Below are positions 27,689 through 36,160 of a stretch of DNA of 64,000 nt, one piece after another. The stretch is taken from NCBI RefSeq assembly GCF_039537265.1, contig NZ_BAABAE010000003.1, positions 1,434,867 through 1,498,866 on the forward strand, given 5' to 3'. The translations under genes were made by a program, and so were the position numbers. Source of the stretch: Terrimesophilobacter bigeumensis. GTDB lineage: Bacteria > Actinomycetota > Actinomycetes > Actinomycetales > Microbacteriaceae. Each line of letters begins with the position of its first letter. Positions within the stretch are counted from its first letter, which is position 1. The notes beneath the pieces are model-generated. The model ran no database searches. It was given only the letters and a program-made list of their open reading frames with translations, and was not told the origin of the DNA.

Positions 27689-28267
27689 CTACCTGAGTGA
27701 CTTCTGCAGGAGGATCGTGCCGAGCCAGCGCTCGAACTTGTATCCGACCCGCCCCATGCGGCCGATCTCACGGAAACCGAAGCTCTCGTGCAGCGCGATC
27801 GACGCCTCAGCTCCCTGGTCGGCGATCACGGCGATGAGCTCCTTGATGCCCACCGCCCTCGAGCGCTCGATGAGCTCGGCGAGCAGCACGCGGCCGAGCC
27901 CCTTGCCGGTCGCGGCCGGACCCAGGTAGATCGAGCTCTCACCGGTGTAGCGGTAGGCGGCCCGCTCCCGCCAGGGCGCGACATAGGCGTAGCCCAGGAT
28001 GCCGCCGCTCGGACTCTCCGCGACGAGGTACGGCATCCCGAGCTTCACCAGGTGCTGGAACTTCGCGCGCAGCTCCCGCAACCTCGTGGGCTGCTCATCG
28101 AAGGTCACGGTCGAGTTGGCGACGTAGTGGTTGTAGATCGCGAGGATGTGCGGAAGGTCGGCGATGCGCGCGTCGCGCAGCATATAGGAGAAGGGAGCCT
28201 CGGGCTCCTCCGGCGAACGCAGCCGTCGTGGCAGCCGCCTGCGCGTCTCGTATTCCTCCTCGAGCAT
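27689..28267 (-). CDS. GNAT N-acetyltransferase, phosphinothricin-acetyltransferase-like
   Basis: Acetyl-CoA-dependent N-acetyltransferase (192 aa). After a charged N-terminal extension of about 28 residues (EEEYETRRRLPRRL) the fold starts at MLRDARIADLPHILAIYNHY. The PAT-type features are IYNHYVANSTVTFDEQ, GYAYVAPWRERAAYRYT and the acetyl-CoA loop GPAATGKGLGRVLLAEL. ATG 28267 is favoured since GGAGGAGGG sits five bases upstream. Substrate unknown; relatives act on phosphinothricin, methionine sulfone or similar amino acids. It follows the ABC permease by 22 bases and is likely in its operon. Confidence 0.88.
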   Translation of the reverse strand: MLEEEYETRRRLPRRLRSPEEPEAPFSYMLRDARIADLPHILAIYNHYVANSTVTFDEQPTRLRELRAKFQHLVKLGMPYLVAESPSGGILGYAYVAPWRERAAYRYTGESSIYLGPAATGKGLGRVLLAELIERSRAVGIKELIAVIADQGAEASIALHESFGFREIGRMGRVGYKFERWLGTILLQKSLR

Positions 28268-28289
28268 CGATCCCTCCTCCTGCACGGTC

Positions 28290-29117
28290 TCAGGTTACGT
28301 CGCGGCGCCAGCTCGTGAGGTAGCCGATCGCCCCGGCGGCGATGGCGTAGGCCAGGAGCACGAGGCCGCCCTGCCACCACTCGAGCATCGCCGCCCCCGC
28401 AGAAGGCGCCGAGAAGGAACTGAAGATGCTCGAGCCCACGAGGGCATCGCCCGCGGCGCCGGGAAGGTACTGGCCGATGCCGGCCGCCCAGTCCACGAAC
28501 GAGCTGACGAGTCGCAGGATCGGCTCCACGAACTGGGTGAAGGCCAGCACGATGACGATCGCCGCGACCTGGCTGGGGATGAGCGCGCCCAGGCCGACGC
28601 CGATGATCGCCCAGATCGCCATGACGAGAACGACCCTCGCGAGCAGCAGCCAGGTGTCGGAGTCGCCGAGACCGGTGTCGCGGCCGGTCGCTGCGAGGAT
28701 CGACGCGCCCGGGCCGACGGATGCCACCAGCGCGACGATCCCGTAGAGCCCGCCGAACACCGCGAGCGTCACGAACTTCGCCGCGAGCACGACCCCGCGG
28801 CGCGGGGTCGCCAGGAACGTCGGCGTGAGCGTCTGGTGACGGAACTCCGCGGTCGTCGCGAGCGTGCCGAAGAGCACCGGGAACACGTAGCCGACGCTCG
28901 AGGCGATGCTGTAGATGATCGGCGGGAGTGCGGCATCCGGGATCTGCGGCACATCGCCACCGCCGGCTCCCAGCTGGTCGCCGAGCCCGCCGAAGGCGAG
29001 GGCGAGGATTCCGGCGGTGAAGGCCACGTATCCGGCGAGCACGATGAGCAGGACCCACCACAGGCGCACGGTGAGGATCTTCGAGAATTCGGCGCGGACG
29101 GCAGCGACGATGTTCAC
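28290..29117 (-). CDS. ABC-2 type transporter permease
   Basis: Membrane subunit (275 aa) with about six helices, of the ABC-2 exporter class. The N-terminus VRAEFSKILTVRLWWVLLIV is typical of permeases paired with CcmA-type ATPases. Later helices include FGTLATTAEFRHQTLTPTFL, as the conserved cytoplasmic loop, and AIWAIIGVGLGALIPSQVAA. It overlaps the ATPase gene by four bases (ATGA). Substrate not predictable; drug, lipid or peptide export are all possible. Confidence 0.9.
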   Translation of the reverse strand: MNIVAAVRAEFSKILTVRLWWVLLIVLAGYVAFTAGILALAFGGLGDQLGAGGGDVPQIPDAALPPIIYSIASSVGYVFPVLFGTLATTAEFRHQTLTPTFLATPRRGVVLAAKFVTLAVFGGLYGIVALVASVGPGASILAATGRDTGLGDSDTWLLLARVVLVMAIWAIIGVGLGALIPSQVAAIVIVLAFTQFVEPILRLVSSFVDWAAGIGQYLPGAAGDALVGSSIFSSFSAPSAGAAMLEWWQGGLVLLAYAIAAGAIGYLTSWRRDVT

Positions 29118-30025
29118 GGCCGGCCCTCCTCTCCGACGAGCTCGAGGAAGGCCTTCTCGATTCCGGTCTGCTCGACCGCGAGGAGGCTGAGCGCCACACC
29201 GGCGGCCAGTGCGACGGAACCGATCCGCTCGGCGGAGAGCCCGGTCACCGCGAGGGCGCCCGTCGCGCTTCCCGTCGGAGCAGTCTCCACCGTCGCGCCG
29301 GCTGCGCGGAGGGCGGAGTCGAGGGCAGCCCGGTCCGGCGCGTCGACGATCACCCGCTGTCCGCTCTCCAACCCGGCGAGATCGCCCTCGTAGACGAGCC
29401 TGCCGTGCGAGATGATGACGACCCGGTCGACGCTCTGCTGCACTTCGCTGAGGAGGTGCGAGGAGACGAGCACTGTGCGTCCCTCACCGGCGAGTTGCTT
29501 CAGGAAGGAGCGGATCCATCTGATGCCCTCCGGGTCGAGTCCGTTGACCGGCTCGTCGAGCACGAGCACGCCGGGGTCGCCGAGGAGCGCGAAGGCCAGT
29601 CCGAGCCGCTGGCGCATGCCGAGGGAGTAGCCTCCGACGCGCCGATCGGCGAAGTCGGCGATGCCCACCTGGGCGAGCACGTCATCCACGCGGCGCAGGG
29701 GGATGCCTGCCGCGATCGCGTAGCCGCGGAGGTGGTTCCTCGCCGAGCGCCCTGGGTGAAAGCTCGACGCCTCGAGAGCCGTTCCGACGGTTTCGAGGGG
29801 GTGCGGCAGCGCGTGGTAGGCGGTGCCGCCGAAGGTCGCGGTCCCGGCGGTCGGACGGACGAGCCCGAGAAGCATCCGGAGGGTCGTCGTCTTGCCTGCG
29901 CCGTTGGGGCCGAGGAATCCGGTGACCTGACCGGGCGGCACGGTGAACGTCAGGTCGTCGACCGCCCGCACCGCCCCGAAGGATTTGGCGAGTCCCGTGA
30001 ACTCGAGAGTTGTGCTAGTTGACAT
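29114..30025 (-). CDS. ABC transporter ATP-binding protein
   Basis: CcmA/NatA-type ATPase (303 aa). Walker A is GPNGAGKTTTLRMLLG, the signature is in GYSLGMRQRLGLAFALLG and Walker B is VLVLDEPVNGLD, with the H-loop in TVLVSSHLLSEVQ. A 70-80 residue C-terminal region follows, as usual in this exporter class. With the permease it forms a two-gene exporter. The gene starts six bases after a TACGGT that could be the -10 of a leaderless transcript. Confidence 0.94.
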   Translation of the reverse strand: MSTSTTLEFTGLAKSFGAVRAVDDLTFTVPPGQVTGFLGPNGAGKTTTLRMLLGLVRPTAGTATFGGTAYHALPHPLETVGTALEASSFHPGRSARNHLRGYAIAAGIPLRRVDDVLAQVGIADFADRRVGGYSLGMRQRLGLAFALLGDPGVLVLDEPVNGLDPEGIRWIRSFLKQLAGEGRTVLVSSHLLSEVQQSVDRVVIISHGRLVYEGDLAGLESGQRVIVDAPDRAALDSALRAAGATVETAPTGSATGALAVTGLSAERIGSVALAAGVALSLLAVEQTGIEKAFLELVGEEGRP

Positions 30026-30031
30026 AGAAGA

Positions 30032-30037
30032 ACCGTA
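30032..30037 (-). promoter_or_regulatory. Candidate -10 box of a leaderless ABC-ATPase transcript
   Basis: TACGGT on the minus strand, six bases before the ATG at 30025. No Shine-Dalgarno lies between. Confidence 0.3.
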
Positions 30038-30057
30038 TCAGCTTCTGCCCTGACCGG

Positions 30058-30735
30058 CTACAGCCTCCAGTCGACCGGATCGGCCCCTCGCCCCATGAGG
30101 AGCTCATTCGCCCGGCTGAACGGCCGCGAGCCGAAGAAGCCGCCGCTCGCCGAGAGCGGGCTCGGATGCACCGACTTCACGGTCGGGGTGCCGCCGAGCA
30201 TGGGCTCGAGCGAGGCAGCGTCCCTCCCCCAGAGGATCGCGACGAGCGGGCCCCCGCGGGCGACGAGCGCACGGATGGCGCACTCGGTCACCTCTTCCCA
30301 GCCCTTGCCGCGGTGCGAGCCCGAGGCGCCCGGGCGGACCGTGAGCACCCTGTTGAGCAGCATGACGCCATGTTCCGCCCATCCGGTGAGATCGCCGTGG
30401 GCCGGGGTCTCGATGCCGAGGTCGTCGTGCAGCTCCCGGTAGATGTTCTGGAGGCTGCGCGGGATCGGTCGCACGCTGCGCTCGACCGCGAAGGAGAGGC
30501 CGATCGGATGCCCGGGGGTCGGGTATGGGTCCTGCCCCACGATGAGCACGCGCACGGCGGCGAGCGGATAGGTGAAGGCACGCAGCACGTTGGGGCCGGC
30601 CGGAAGGTAGCCCCTCCCTGCGGCGACCTCTGCGCGCAGGAAGTCGCCCATCGCGGCCACCCGATCGGCTACCGGTTCGAGCGCGGACGCCCATCCGGGT
30701 TCGACGAGCTCGGCGAGCGGCTTCGGTGCGGCCAT
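30058..30735 (-). CDS. ung: Uracil-DNA glycosylase (family 1)
   Basis: Excises uracil from DNA. 225 aa. The catalytic water-activating motif is GQDPYPTPGHPIGLSF (Pro replaces the His of E. coli GQDPYH, as in other actinobacterial Ung). The uracil-binding strand is GVMLLNRVLTVR, and the DNA-intercalation motif HPSPLSASGGF carries the catalytic His. The family N-terminus ALEPVADRVAAMGDFLRAEV is present. Start codon follows TAGTCT by six bases with no Shine-Dalgarno. Confidence 0.97.
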   Translation of the reverse strand: MAAPKPLAELVEPGWASALEPVADRVAAMGDFLRAEVAAGRGYLPAGPNVLRAFTYPLAAVRVLIVGQDPYPTPGHPIGLSFAVERSVRPIPRSLQNIYRELHDDLGIETPAHGDLTGWAEHGVMLLNRVLTVRPGASGSHRGKGWEEVTECAIRALVARGGPLVAILWGRDAASLEPMLGGTPTVKSVHPSPLSASGGFFGSRPFSRANELLMGRGADPVDWRL

Positions 30736-30741
30736 GACAGC

Positions 30742-30747
30742 AGACTA
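30742..30747 (-). promoter_or_regulatory. Candidate -10 box of a leaderless ung transcript
   Basis: TAGTCT on the minus strand, six bases before the ung ATG. It lies 16 bases from the candidate -10 of the divergent MFS gene, so the two promoters would overlap. Confidence 0.35.
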
Positions 30748-30763
30748 CGGCGGCACGAGGCGC

Positions 30764-30769
30764 TAGTGT
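30764..30769 (+). promoter_or_regulatory. Candidate -10 box of a leaderless MFS-transporter transcript
   Basis: TAGTGT, six bases before the ATG at 30776, with no Shine-Dalgarno between. Confidence 0.3.
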
Positions 30770-30775
30770 GCGTTC

Positions 30776-32269
30776 ATGACTCTCCTTCGCGGCCGCGCCG
30801 GTGCGGTGACGGCAAGCCTCATCGGGTTCCTGTTCTTCGTCGAATTCGTCAGCGGAGTCCTGCAGGGCTTCTACGTTCCGCTCATCCCGGACCTCGTCGA
30901 CTACCTCGGCATCAAGGATGCGGACTTCAACATCTTCGAGGGCGCCCAGCTGCTGCTCTCCGCACTCGTCGTGCCCATCCTCGCCAAGCTCGGCGACATG
31001 TACGGCCACAAGAGGATCCTGCTCGTCTCGACCGTGCTCACGGCGGGTGCAACGTGGTGGCTCGCCTTCGCGGGCGACTTCACGAGCTTCCTCGTGGCCT
31101 GGACCCTCCAGGCCTTCTATGTCGTCTGGCTGCCGCTCGAGATCGCCCTCATCTTCGACAAGGGCCGACGCAGCGGCCGGGCAGCCTCGGCCACCCGCAA
31201 GGCGGCGGGCCTGCTCATCGTCGGACTCGAGGCGGGCGCGATCGCGGGCGCCCTCGGCAGCTCGGCGGTGTTCGAAGCGTTCGGGGGCCCGGATGCCCTG
31301 GGCAGCTCGGTCGTCCCGACCCTCATGGTCCCGGCCATCGCGGTCACCCTCGTCTTCTTCGTCATCCTCTTCGGCGTGCCGGAGTCCGAGCCCCTCCCCG
31401 GCCGCAGCCTCGACTGGATCGGGTTCTCGATCCTCACGATCGCGCTGCTGCTCATCACCTCCGGTCTCACCTTCCTCAAGTTCAACGACGACGCCTGGTG
31501 GCCGTGGGCGCTCATCGCGGTCGGCATCCTCGCGTTCTGGCCGTTCGTCGCCTTCGAGCTGCGGCAGAAGGATCCGGCCATCGACATCCGGGTCTTCCGC
31601 CAGGCCAACATGTGGCCCGTGCAGCTCACCGCCTTCCTCATCGGTATCAGCCTCCTCGGCGCCCAGGCGCCGCTCGCGACCTACGCGGGCACCGACAAGG
31701 ATGCGCTCGGCTACGGGCTCGGACTGGGGTCGGGGACGATCTCGGTCCTCATCGGCATCTATCTCATCTCGATGATCGTCGGCGCCCTCCTGTTCCCGCT
31801 CGTCTCGCGCTCGAGAACGCCACGCTTCGCCCTCATCGTCGCGGCCTTCCTCGTCGCGATCGGCTACCTGATGTTCATCCCGCTCCACCTCGAGACCTGG
31901 CAGGTCTTCATGAACATGGTCATCGCCGGTCTCGGGAGTGGTGCCCTGGTCGGCGCCATGCCGGCCGCTGCCGCCGCCGCCGCGCCGCGCGGGCAGACCG
32001 GGATCGCCTCCGCCCTCACGAACACGACCAAGACGATCGGCGGCTCGTTCGCCTCCTCGGTCTTCGCGATCGTCCTCGCGATCGGCGCCGTGCAGATCGC
32101 CGGGGCGACGGCTGGGAGCCTCTTCGGCTACTACCTGGTCTGGGGTATCTGCGGCGCTGGGGCGCTCGTGGCCGCCGTGCTGCTCTTCTTCGTCCCGAAG
32201 CTCGCCTTCGCGGATGCCGAGGATCCCGACCCGGCAACGGCGAGCGCCGAGCAGGTGGTGGCGCGATGA
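30776..32269 (+). CDS. MFS transporter
   Basis: Major facilitator with about 14 hydrophobic helices (497 aa). The A-motif region LAKLGDMYGHKRILLVST follows helix 2. Other helices include GLLIVGLEAGAIAGALGSSA and YALGL-type loops around LSLLGAQAPLATYAGTD. It resembles the DHA2 drug/proton group, but the paired peptidase suggests it may move a peptide or N-acyl amino acid. Its stop overlaps the ATG of the M20 amidohydrolase (ATGA), so the pair is co-expressed. Divergent from ung by 40 bp. Confidence 0.9.
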   Translation: MTLLRGRAGAVTASLIGFLFFVEFVSGVLQGFYVPLIPDLVDYLGIKDADFNIFEGAQLLLSALVVPILAKLGDMYGHKRILLVSTVLTAGATWWLAFAGDFTSFLVAWTLQAFYVVWLPLEIALIFDKGRRSGRAASATRKAAGLLIVGLEAGAIAGALGSSAVFEAFGGPDALGSSVVPTLMVPAIAVTLVFFVILFGVPESEPLPGRSLDWIGFSILTIALLLITSGLTFLKFNDDAWWPWALIAVGILAFWPFVAFELRQKDPAIDIRVFRQANMWPVQLTAFLIGISLLGAQAPLATYAGTDKDALGYGLGLGSGTISVLIGIYLISMIVGALLFPLVSRSRTPRFALIVAAFLVAIGYLMFIPLHLETWQVFMNMVIAGLGSGALVGAMPAAAAAAAPRGQTGIASALTNTTKTIGGSFASSVFAIVLAIGAVQIAGATAGSLFGYYLVWGICGAGALVAAVLLFFVPKLAFADAEDPDPATASAEQVVAR

Positions 32270-33495
32270 ACCTCAAGGACCTCGCCACCGAAGCCGCCGG
32301 CTATCTCGAGCCCCTCCAGGAGGTGCGGCGCGACATCCACCGCCAGCCGGAGCTGGGCCTGGGCACCCCGAAGACGCTCGACCGGGTCATCGCCTCGATC
32401 TCCGAGCTGCCGATCGAGATCGACCGCCGCGAGGACGAGGGGCCGTCCGGCCCGATGACGTCGGCGATCGTGCGCATCACCGGCGGCGAGCCCGGCCCGA
32501 CGGTGCTGCTGCGCGCCGACCTCGACGCCCTGGCACTGCAGGAGGACACCGGACTCGACTTCGCCTCGGAGGTCCCCGGCCGGATGCACGGCTGCGGTCA
32601 CGACCTGCACGCCGCGATCGCGGTCGGCGCCATCCACCTGCTCGCGACGCACCGCGACGAGCTCGCCGGCGAGGTGGTCTTCATGCTGCAGCCGGGCGAG
32701 GAGGGCTACCGCGGCGCCGACCTCATGCTCGAACAGGGGCTGCTCGACCACGCGAAGGGCGAGGTCATCGGCGCATACGCCCTCCATGTGACGAGTTCGG
32801 AGCCGCGCGGGCACTTCACGACGCGGCCGGGAACGCTCATGGCCGCGGCGGCCGAGCTCAATGTCACCGTCAGGGGCGCGGGAGGGCACGGCTCGGCCCC
32901 GCACCTCGCGCGCGACCCGAACCAGGTGCTCGCCGAGATCGTGACGGGGCTCCAGACCATGGTCACCCGCCGGTTCAGCGCCTTCGATCCGGTCGTGGTC
33001 ACGGTGGGCTGGCTCACGGGCGGCGAGCGCGGCACCAACAACGTCATCCCGAGCACGGCATCCTTCGGCGCGACGCTGCGCACCTTCTCGCCCGAGAACC
33101 TCGCGGGGGTGGAGACCTACAGCGCAGAACTCGTGAACGGCATCGCCGCCGCCTATGGGCTCGAGGCCGACATCGAGTTCCGGATCATCACCGTGCCGCT
33201 GCAGAACTCGCCCGAGCACGTCGAGCTCGCCGAACGGGTCGCGACCGAGATGTTCGGCGAGGAACGCTTCGAGATCCTCGAGAACCCCATCGGGGGTGCG
33301 GAGGACTTCGCCTCGGTGCTGCGTGCGGTGCCGGGGGCCTTCGTCTTCGTCGGCGCCTGCCCGCCAGGGCTCGACCCGAAGACGGCCCCGAACAACCACT
33401 CGAACCTCGTGGTCTTCGATGACACGGTGCTCCCGGATGCCGCGGCCTACCTCGCCGCGCTCGCCTTTGCACGCCTGAACGCCGCTCCCCGATGA
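32266..33495 (+). CDS. M20-family amidohydrolase (hippurate/IAA-amino-acid hydrolase-like)
   Basis: Metal-dependent amide hydrolase (409 aa from ATG 32266). The opening VRRDIHRQPELGLGT is the amidohydrolase signature. Metal ligands lie in RMHGCGHDLHAAIAVGAIHL (here GCGHDLHAA) and in LQPGEEGYRGADLM, with a late His-rich PNNHSNLVVFDD. The dimerisation domain inserted in the middle contains GAGGHGSAPHLARDPNQ. Likely cleaves an N-acyl amino acid or aminoacyl conjugate. Gene overlap with the MFS transporter suggests uptake followed by hydrolysis. Confidence 0.93.
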   Translation: MNLKDLATEAAGYLEPLQEVRRDIHRQPELGLGTPKTLDRVIASISELPIEIDRREDEGPSGPMTSAIVRITGGEPGPTVLLRADLDALALQEDTGLDFASEVPGRMHGCGHDLHAAIAVGAIHLLATHRDELAGEVVFMLQPGEEGYRGADLMLEQGLLDHAKGEVIGAYALHVTSSEPRGHFTTRPGTLMAAAAELNVTVRGAGGHGSAPHLARDPNQVLAEIVTGLQTMVTRRFSAFDPVVVTVGWLTGGERGTNNVIPSTASFGATLRTFSPENLAGVETYSAELVNGIAAAYGLEADIEFRIITVPLQNSPEHVELAERVATEMFGEERFEILENPIGGAEDFASVLRAVPGAFVFVGACPPGLDPKTAPNNHSNLVVFDDTVLPDAAAYLAALAFARLNAAPR

Positions 33496-33541
33496 GCCGA
33501 CTCGCAGCTAACGCCACTCTCTGCGTGCTAACACGGAGAAC

Positions 33542-34720
33542 GTGACCGCTCTCACCATTCCCCTGCACGCGACCGGGACCCGGCGCATCCCCCTCTGGGA
33601 CAACGCCCGATTCCTGTGCGTGACACTCGTGGTCATCGGGCATGGCGTCCAACGGCTCACGATCGACTCGAACAACGCGCTCATCGTCTACCTCGTGATC
33701 TACGCCTTCCACATGCCCGCCTTCGCGATCATCAGCGGCTACTTCTCGAAGGCGAGCCCGCCGACCTCCCGGCGCATGAAGAAGGTGCTCACCGACATCC
33801 TGCTGCCCTACGTCATCATGGAGGCGATCTGGTCGCTCGTGCAGTTCCTCGTGGAGGGAAAGCCGAGTTTCAACCCCTCGAAACCGTCCTGGACGCTGTG
33901 GTTCCTGCTGGCCCTCGGGATCTTCCGGCTCGTGCTGCCCTATCTCGTGCTGTTCCGCTGGCCGTTCCTGCTGGCCATCGTGCTCTCGGTCGGCGCAGGC
34001 TACTTCGACAACATCGACAGCACCTTCTCGCTCTCGCGGGCGATCGGCATCCTGCCGTTCTTCGTCCTCGGCTGGAAGGCGCGCCAGTGGGGCGTCATCG
34101 AGAAATGGCGGAACCTGGGGGCCCGCATCTGGTGGCTGCGGGCCGCAGCACTCGCCGTGTTCGGTGGATGGCTCGCCGTCGTCGGCCTGAACATCCTGCT
34201 GTGGCGCAGGATCGACCTCAGGTTCTGGTTCTTCTACGACTACTCCTACAGCGGGCTCGGTGCCGATGAGTGGTGGGCCGGGTTCGTGCGCCTCGCGGTC
34301 ATGGTGCTCGCCGTGATCCTCTCCGCCGCGTTCTTCGCCCTCGTGCCCAGGCGGACGACCTGGATGACCCGCTTCGGGCAGGCGACCATGTACATCTACC
34401 TCCTGCACAGCTTCCTGCTCTACCCGTTGCGCGAGAGCGGTGTGCTGCGCGGAGACCACTCTTCGGCGAGCTGGCTCGTGTTCATGATCCTCGCCTGCTT
34501 CGCCATCTCGATCCTGCTCGCGAGCCCACTCGTGCGGCGGATCTTCCACCCGCTCATCGAGCCGAAGCCGGGCTGGCTCTTCATCCCGCTCGAGGATGAG
34601 ATCCGCGGGCCCTCCCACACCGACCCCACCGGATCGCGCCGCGCCGTGCAGGGCCGGGTCGCATCCACGACGACCGAGGACGGTTCATTACCTCGTGTGT
34701 CACCCCGCGTTGACGCGTAG
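33542..34720 (+). CDS. Membrane acyltransferase family 3 (OpgC/OafA type)
   Basis: Integral membrane O-acyltransferase-like protein (392 aa), about ten helices. The active-site His is in VTLVVIGHGVQRL near residue 40, following the opening WDNARFLCV with its conserved Arg/Asp region. Later MYIYLLHSFLLYPLRE matches the conserved last-helix motif of the family. It likely transfers acetyl or succinyl groups to a surface glycan; acceptor unknown. GTG start. A TAACAC box lies seven bases upstream and GGAG between, so leadered or leaderless translation are both possible. Confidence 0.88.
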   Translation: MTALTIPLHATGTRRIPLWDNARFLCVTLVVIGHGVQRLTIDSNNALIVYLVIYAFHMPAFAIISGYFSKASPPTSRRMKKVLTDILLPYVIMEAIWSLVQFLVEGKPSFNPSKPSWTLWFLLALGIFRLVLPYLVLFRWPFLLAIVLSVGAGYFDNIDSTFSLSRAIGILPFFVLGWKARQWGVIEKWRNLGARIWWLRAAALAVFGGWLAVVGLNILLWRRIDLRFWFFYDYSYSGLGADEWWAGFVRLAVMVLAVILSAAFFALVPRRTTWMTRFGQATMYIYLLHSFLLYPLRESGVLRGDHSSASWLVFMILACFAISILLASPLVRRIFHPLIEPKPGWLFIPLEDEIRGPSHTDPTGSRRAVQGRVASTTTEDGSLPRVSPRVDA

Positions 34721-34738
34721 CGGGGCCGTTTCTAATCT
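34710..34738 (+). promoter_or_regulatory. Sigma-A-type promoter for metY-metX
   Basis: TTGACG (34710-34715), a 17-base spacer and TAATCT (34733-34738), predicting a start near 34745 and a leader of about 24 bases with GGAG before the metY ATG. The -35 lies in the 3' end of the acyltransferase gene. The leader is too short for a SAM riboswitch. Confidence 0.6.
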
Positions 34739-34768
34739 GAATCGCAGACCAACTCGAGGGAGCACACC

Positions 34769-36076
34769 ATGACCGACGCCGCAGCGAACTGGAAGTTCGA
34801 AACCAAGCAGATCCACTCCGGGGCGCAGCCCGACCCGGTCACCAACGCGCGAGCGACGCCGATCTACCAGACCACGGCCTACGTGTTCAACAGCGCCGAC
34901 CACGCGAAGAACCTCTTCGCCCTCGCCGAGTTCGGCAACATCTACACACGCATCCAGAACCCGACCCAGGATGTCGTCGAGCAGCGGGTCGCCGCGCTCG
35001 AGGGCGGAACGGCCGCGCTCCTGCTGTCCTCCGGCCAGTCGGCGACGACGTTCTCGATCCTCAACATCGCCCAGGCCGGCGACCATATCGTGGCCTCCTC
35101 GTCCATCTACGGGGGCACCTACAACCTCTTCAAGTACACGCTCGCCAAGCTCGGCGTCGAGACGACCTTCGTGGAGAACCAGGACGACGCCGAGGAGTGG
35201 CGCCGCGCCGTGCGCCCGAACACCAAGGCGCTCTTCGCCGAGTCGATCGGCAACCCGAAGATCAACGTGCTCGACATCCGCCAGGTCGCCGACATCGCGC
35301 ACGAGGCCGGCGTCCCCCTCATCGTCGACAACACGATCGCGACCCCGTTCCTCATCCGCCCGCTCGAGCATGGAGCCGACATCGTCGTGCACTCCGCGAC
35401 GAAGTTCCTCGGCGGCCACGGCACGGTCATGGCCGGTGTGATCGTCGACGGCGGCAAGTTCGCCTGGAGCAAGAACGTCGAGAAGTTCCCCGGACTCACC
35501 GAGCCGGACCCCTCGTACCATGGTGCGAGCTACACGACCGTGCTCGGCGACGCGATCGCCTACATCATCAAGGCGCGCGTGCAGCTCCTGCGCGATCTCG
35601 GTTCGGCGATCGCCCCGGCGAGCGCCTGGCAGCTCATCCAGGGCATCGAGACGCTGAGCCTGCGCATCGAGCGTCACGTGCAGAACGCGCAGGCCATCGC
35701 GGAGTGGCTCGAGAGCCTCGATGACGTCGAGACCGTCTACTACGCGGGGCTCCCGTCGAGCCCGTGGTACGAAGCCGGAAAGAAGTATGCGCCGCTCGGA
35801 ACGGGTGCCGTGCTCTCCTTCGAGCTCAAGGGCGGGGTGGATGCCGGCCGCGCGCTCGTGGACGGCGTGAGCCTGTTCAGTCACGTCGCCAACATCGGAG
35901 ACGTGCGCAGCCTCATCATCCACCCGGCCTCGACGACGCATTCGCAGCTCACACCGGAGCAGCAGCTCACGGCAGGTGTGACTCCCGGTCTCGTCCGGCT
36001 CTCGGTGGGTCTCGAGAACATCGACGACATCAAGGCGGACCTGGAAACCGGGCTCGCCGCGGCGCGCAAGGCCTGA
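34769..36076 (+). CDS. metY: O-acetylhomoserine sulfhydrylase (aminocarboxypropyltransferase)
   Basis: PLP enzyme of the Cys/Met-metabolism family making homocysteine from O-acetylhomoserine and sulfide. 435 aa, normal length. The N-terminus KFETKQIHSGAQPDPVT is the family signature, and the PLP lysine is in VHSATKFLGGHGTVMAGV near residue 212. The C-terminal IHPASTTHSQLTPEQQ loop is conserved. metX, making the substrate, follows on the same strand, giving direct sulfhydrylation of homoserine supplied by hom. Confidence 0.96.
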   Translation: MTDAAANWKFETKQIHSGAQPDPVTNARATPIYQTTAYVFNSADHAKNLFALAEFGNIYTRIQNPTQDVVEQRVAALEGGTAALLLSSGQSATTFSILNIAQAGDHIVASSSIYGGTYNLFKYTLAKLGVETTFVENQDDAEEWRRAVRPNTKALFAESIGNPKINVLDIRQVADIAHEAGVPLIVDNTIATPFLIRPLEHGADIVVHSATKFLGGHGTVMAGVIVDGGKFAWSKNVEKFPGLTEPDPSYHGASYTTVLGDAIAYIIKARVQLLRDLGSAIAPASAWQLIQGIETLSLRIERHVQNAQAIAEWLESLDDVETVYYAGLPSSPWYEAGKKYAPLGTGAVLSFELKGGVDAGRALVDGVSLFSHVANIGDVRSLIIHPASTTHSQLTPEQQLTAGVTPGLVRLSVGLENIDDIKADLETGLAAARKA

Positions 36077-36160
36077 CGACCGCACGGCCGCGCGTGTAAC
36101 AGTACCGGCCTGCCCTCCCTTCCCGGGAGACAATTGACGGGGACGGGAGTGAGCAGGAAC

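Noticed and set aside
30058..30735. Ung motif GQDPYP instead of GQDPYH as a defective enzyme
   Set aside because: The same Pro occurs in other actinobacterial Ung proteins, and the Asp and HPSPLS His are intact.
34739..34768. SAM riboswitch before metY-metX
   Set aside because: Only about 24-30 bases separate the predicted start point from the ATG, too short for any known SAM riboswitch.
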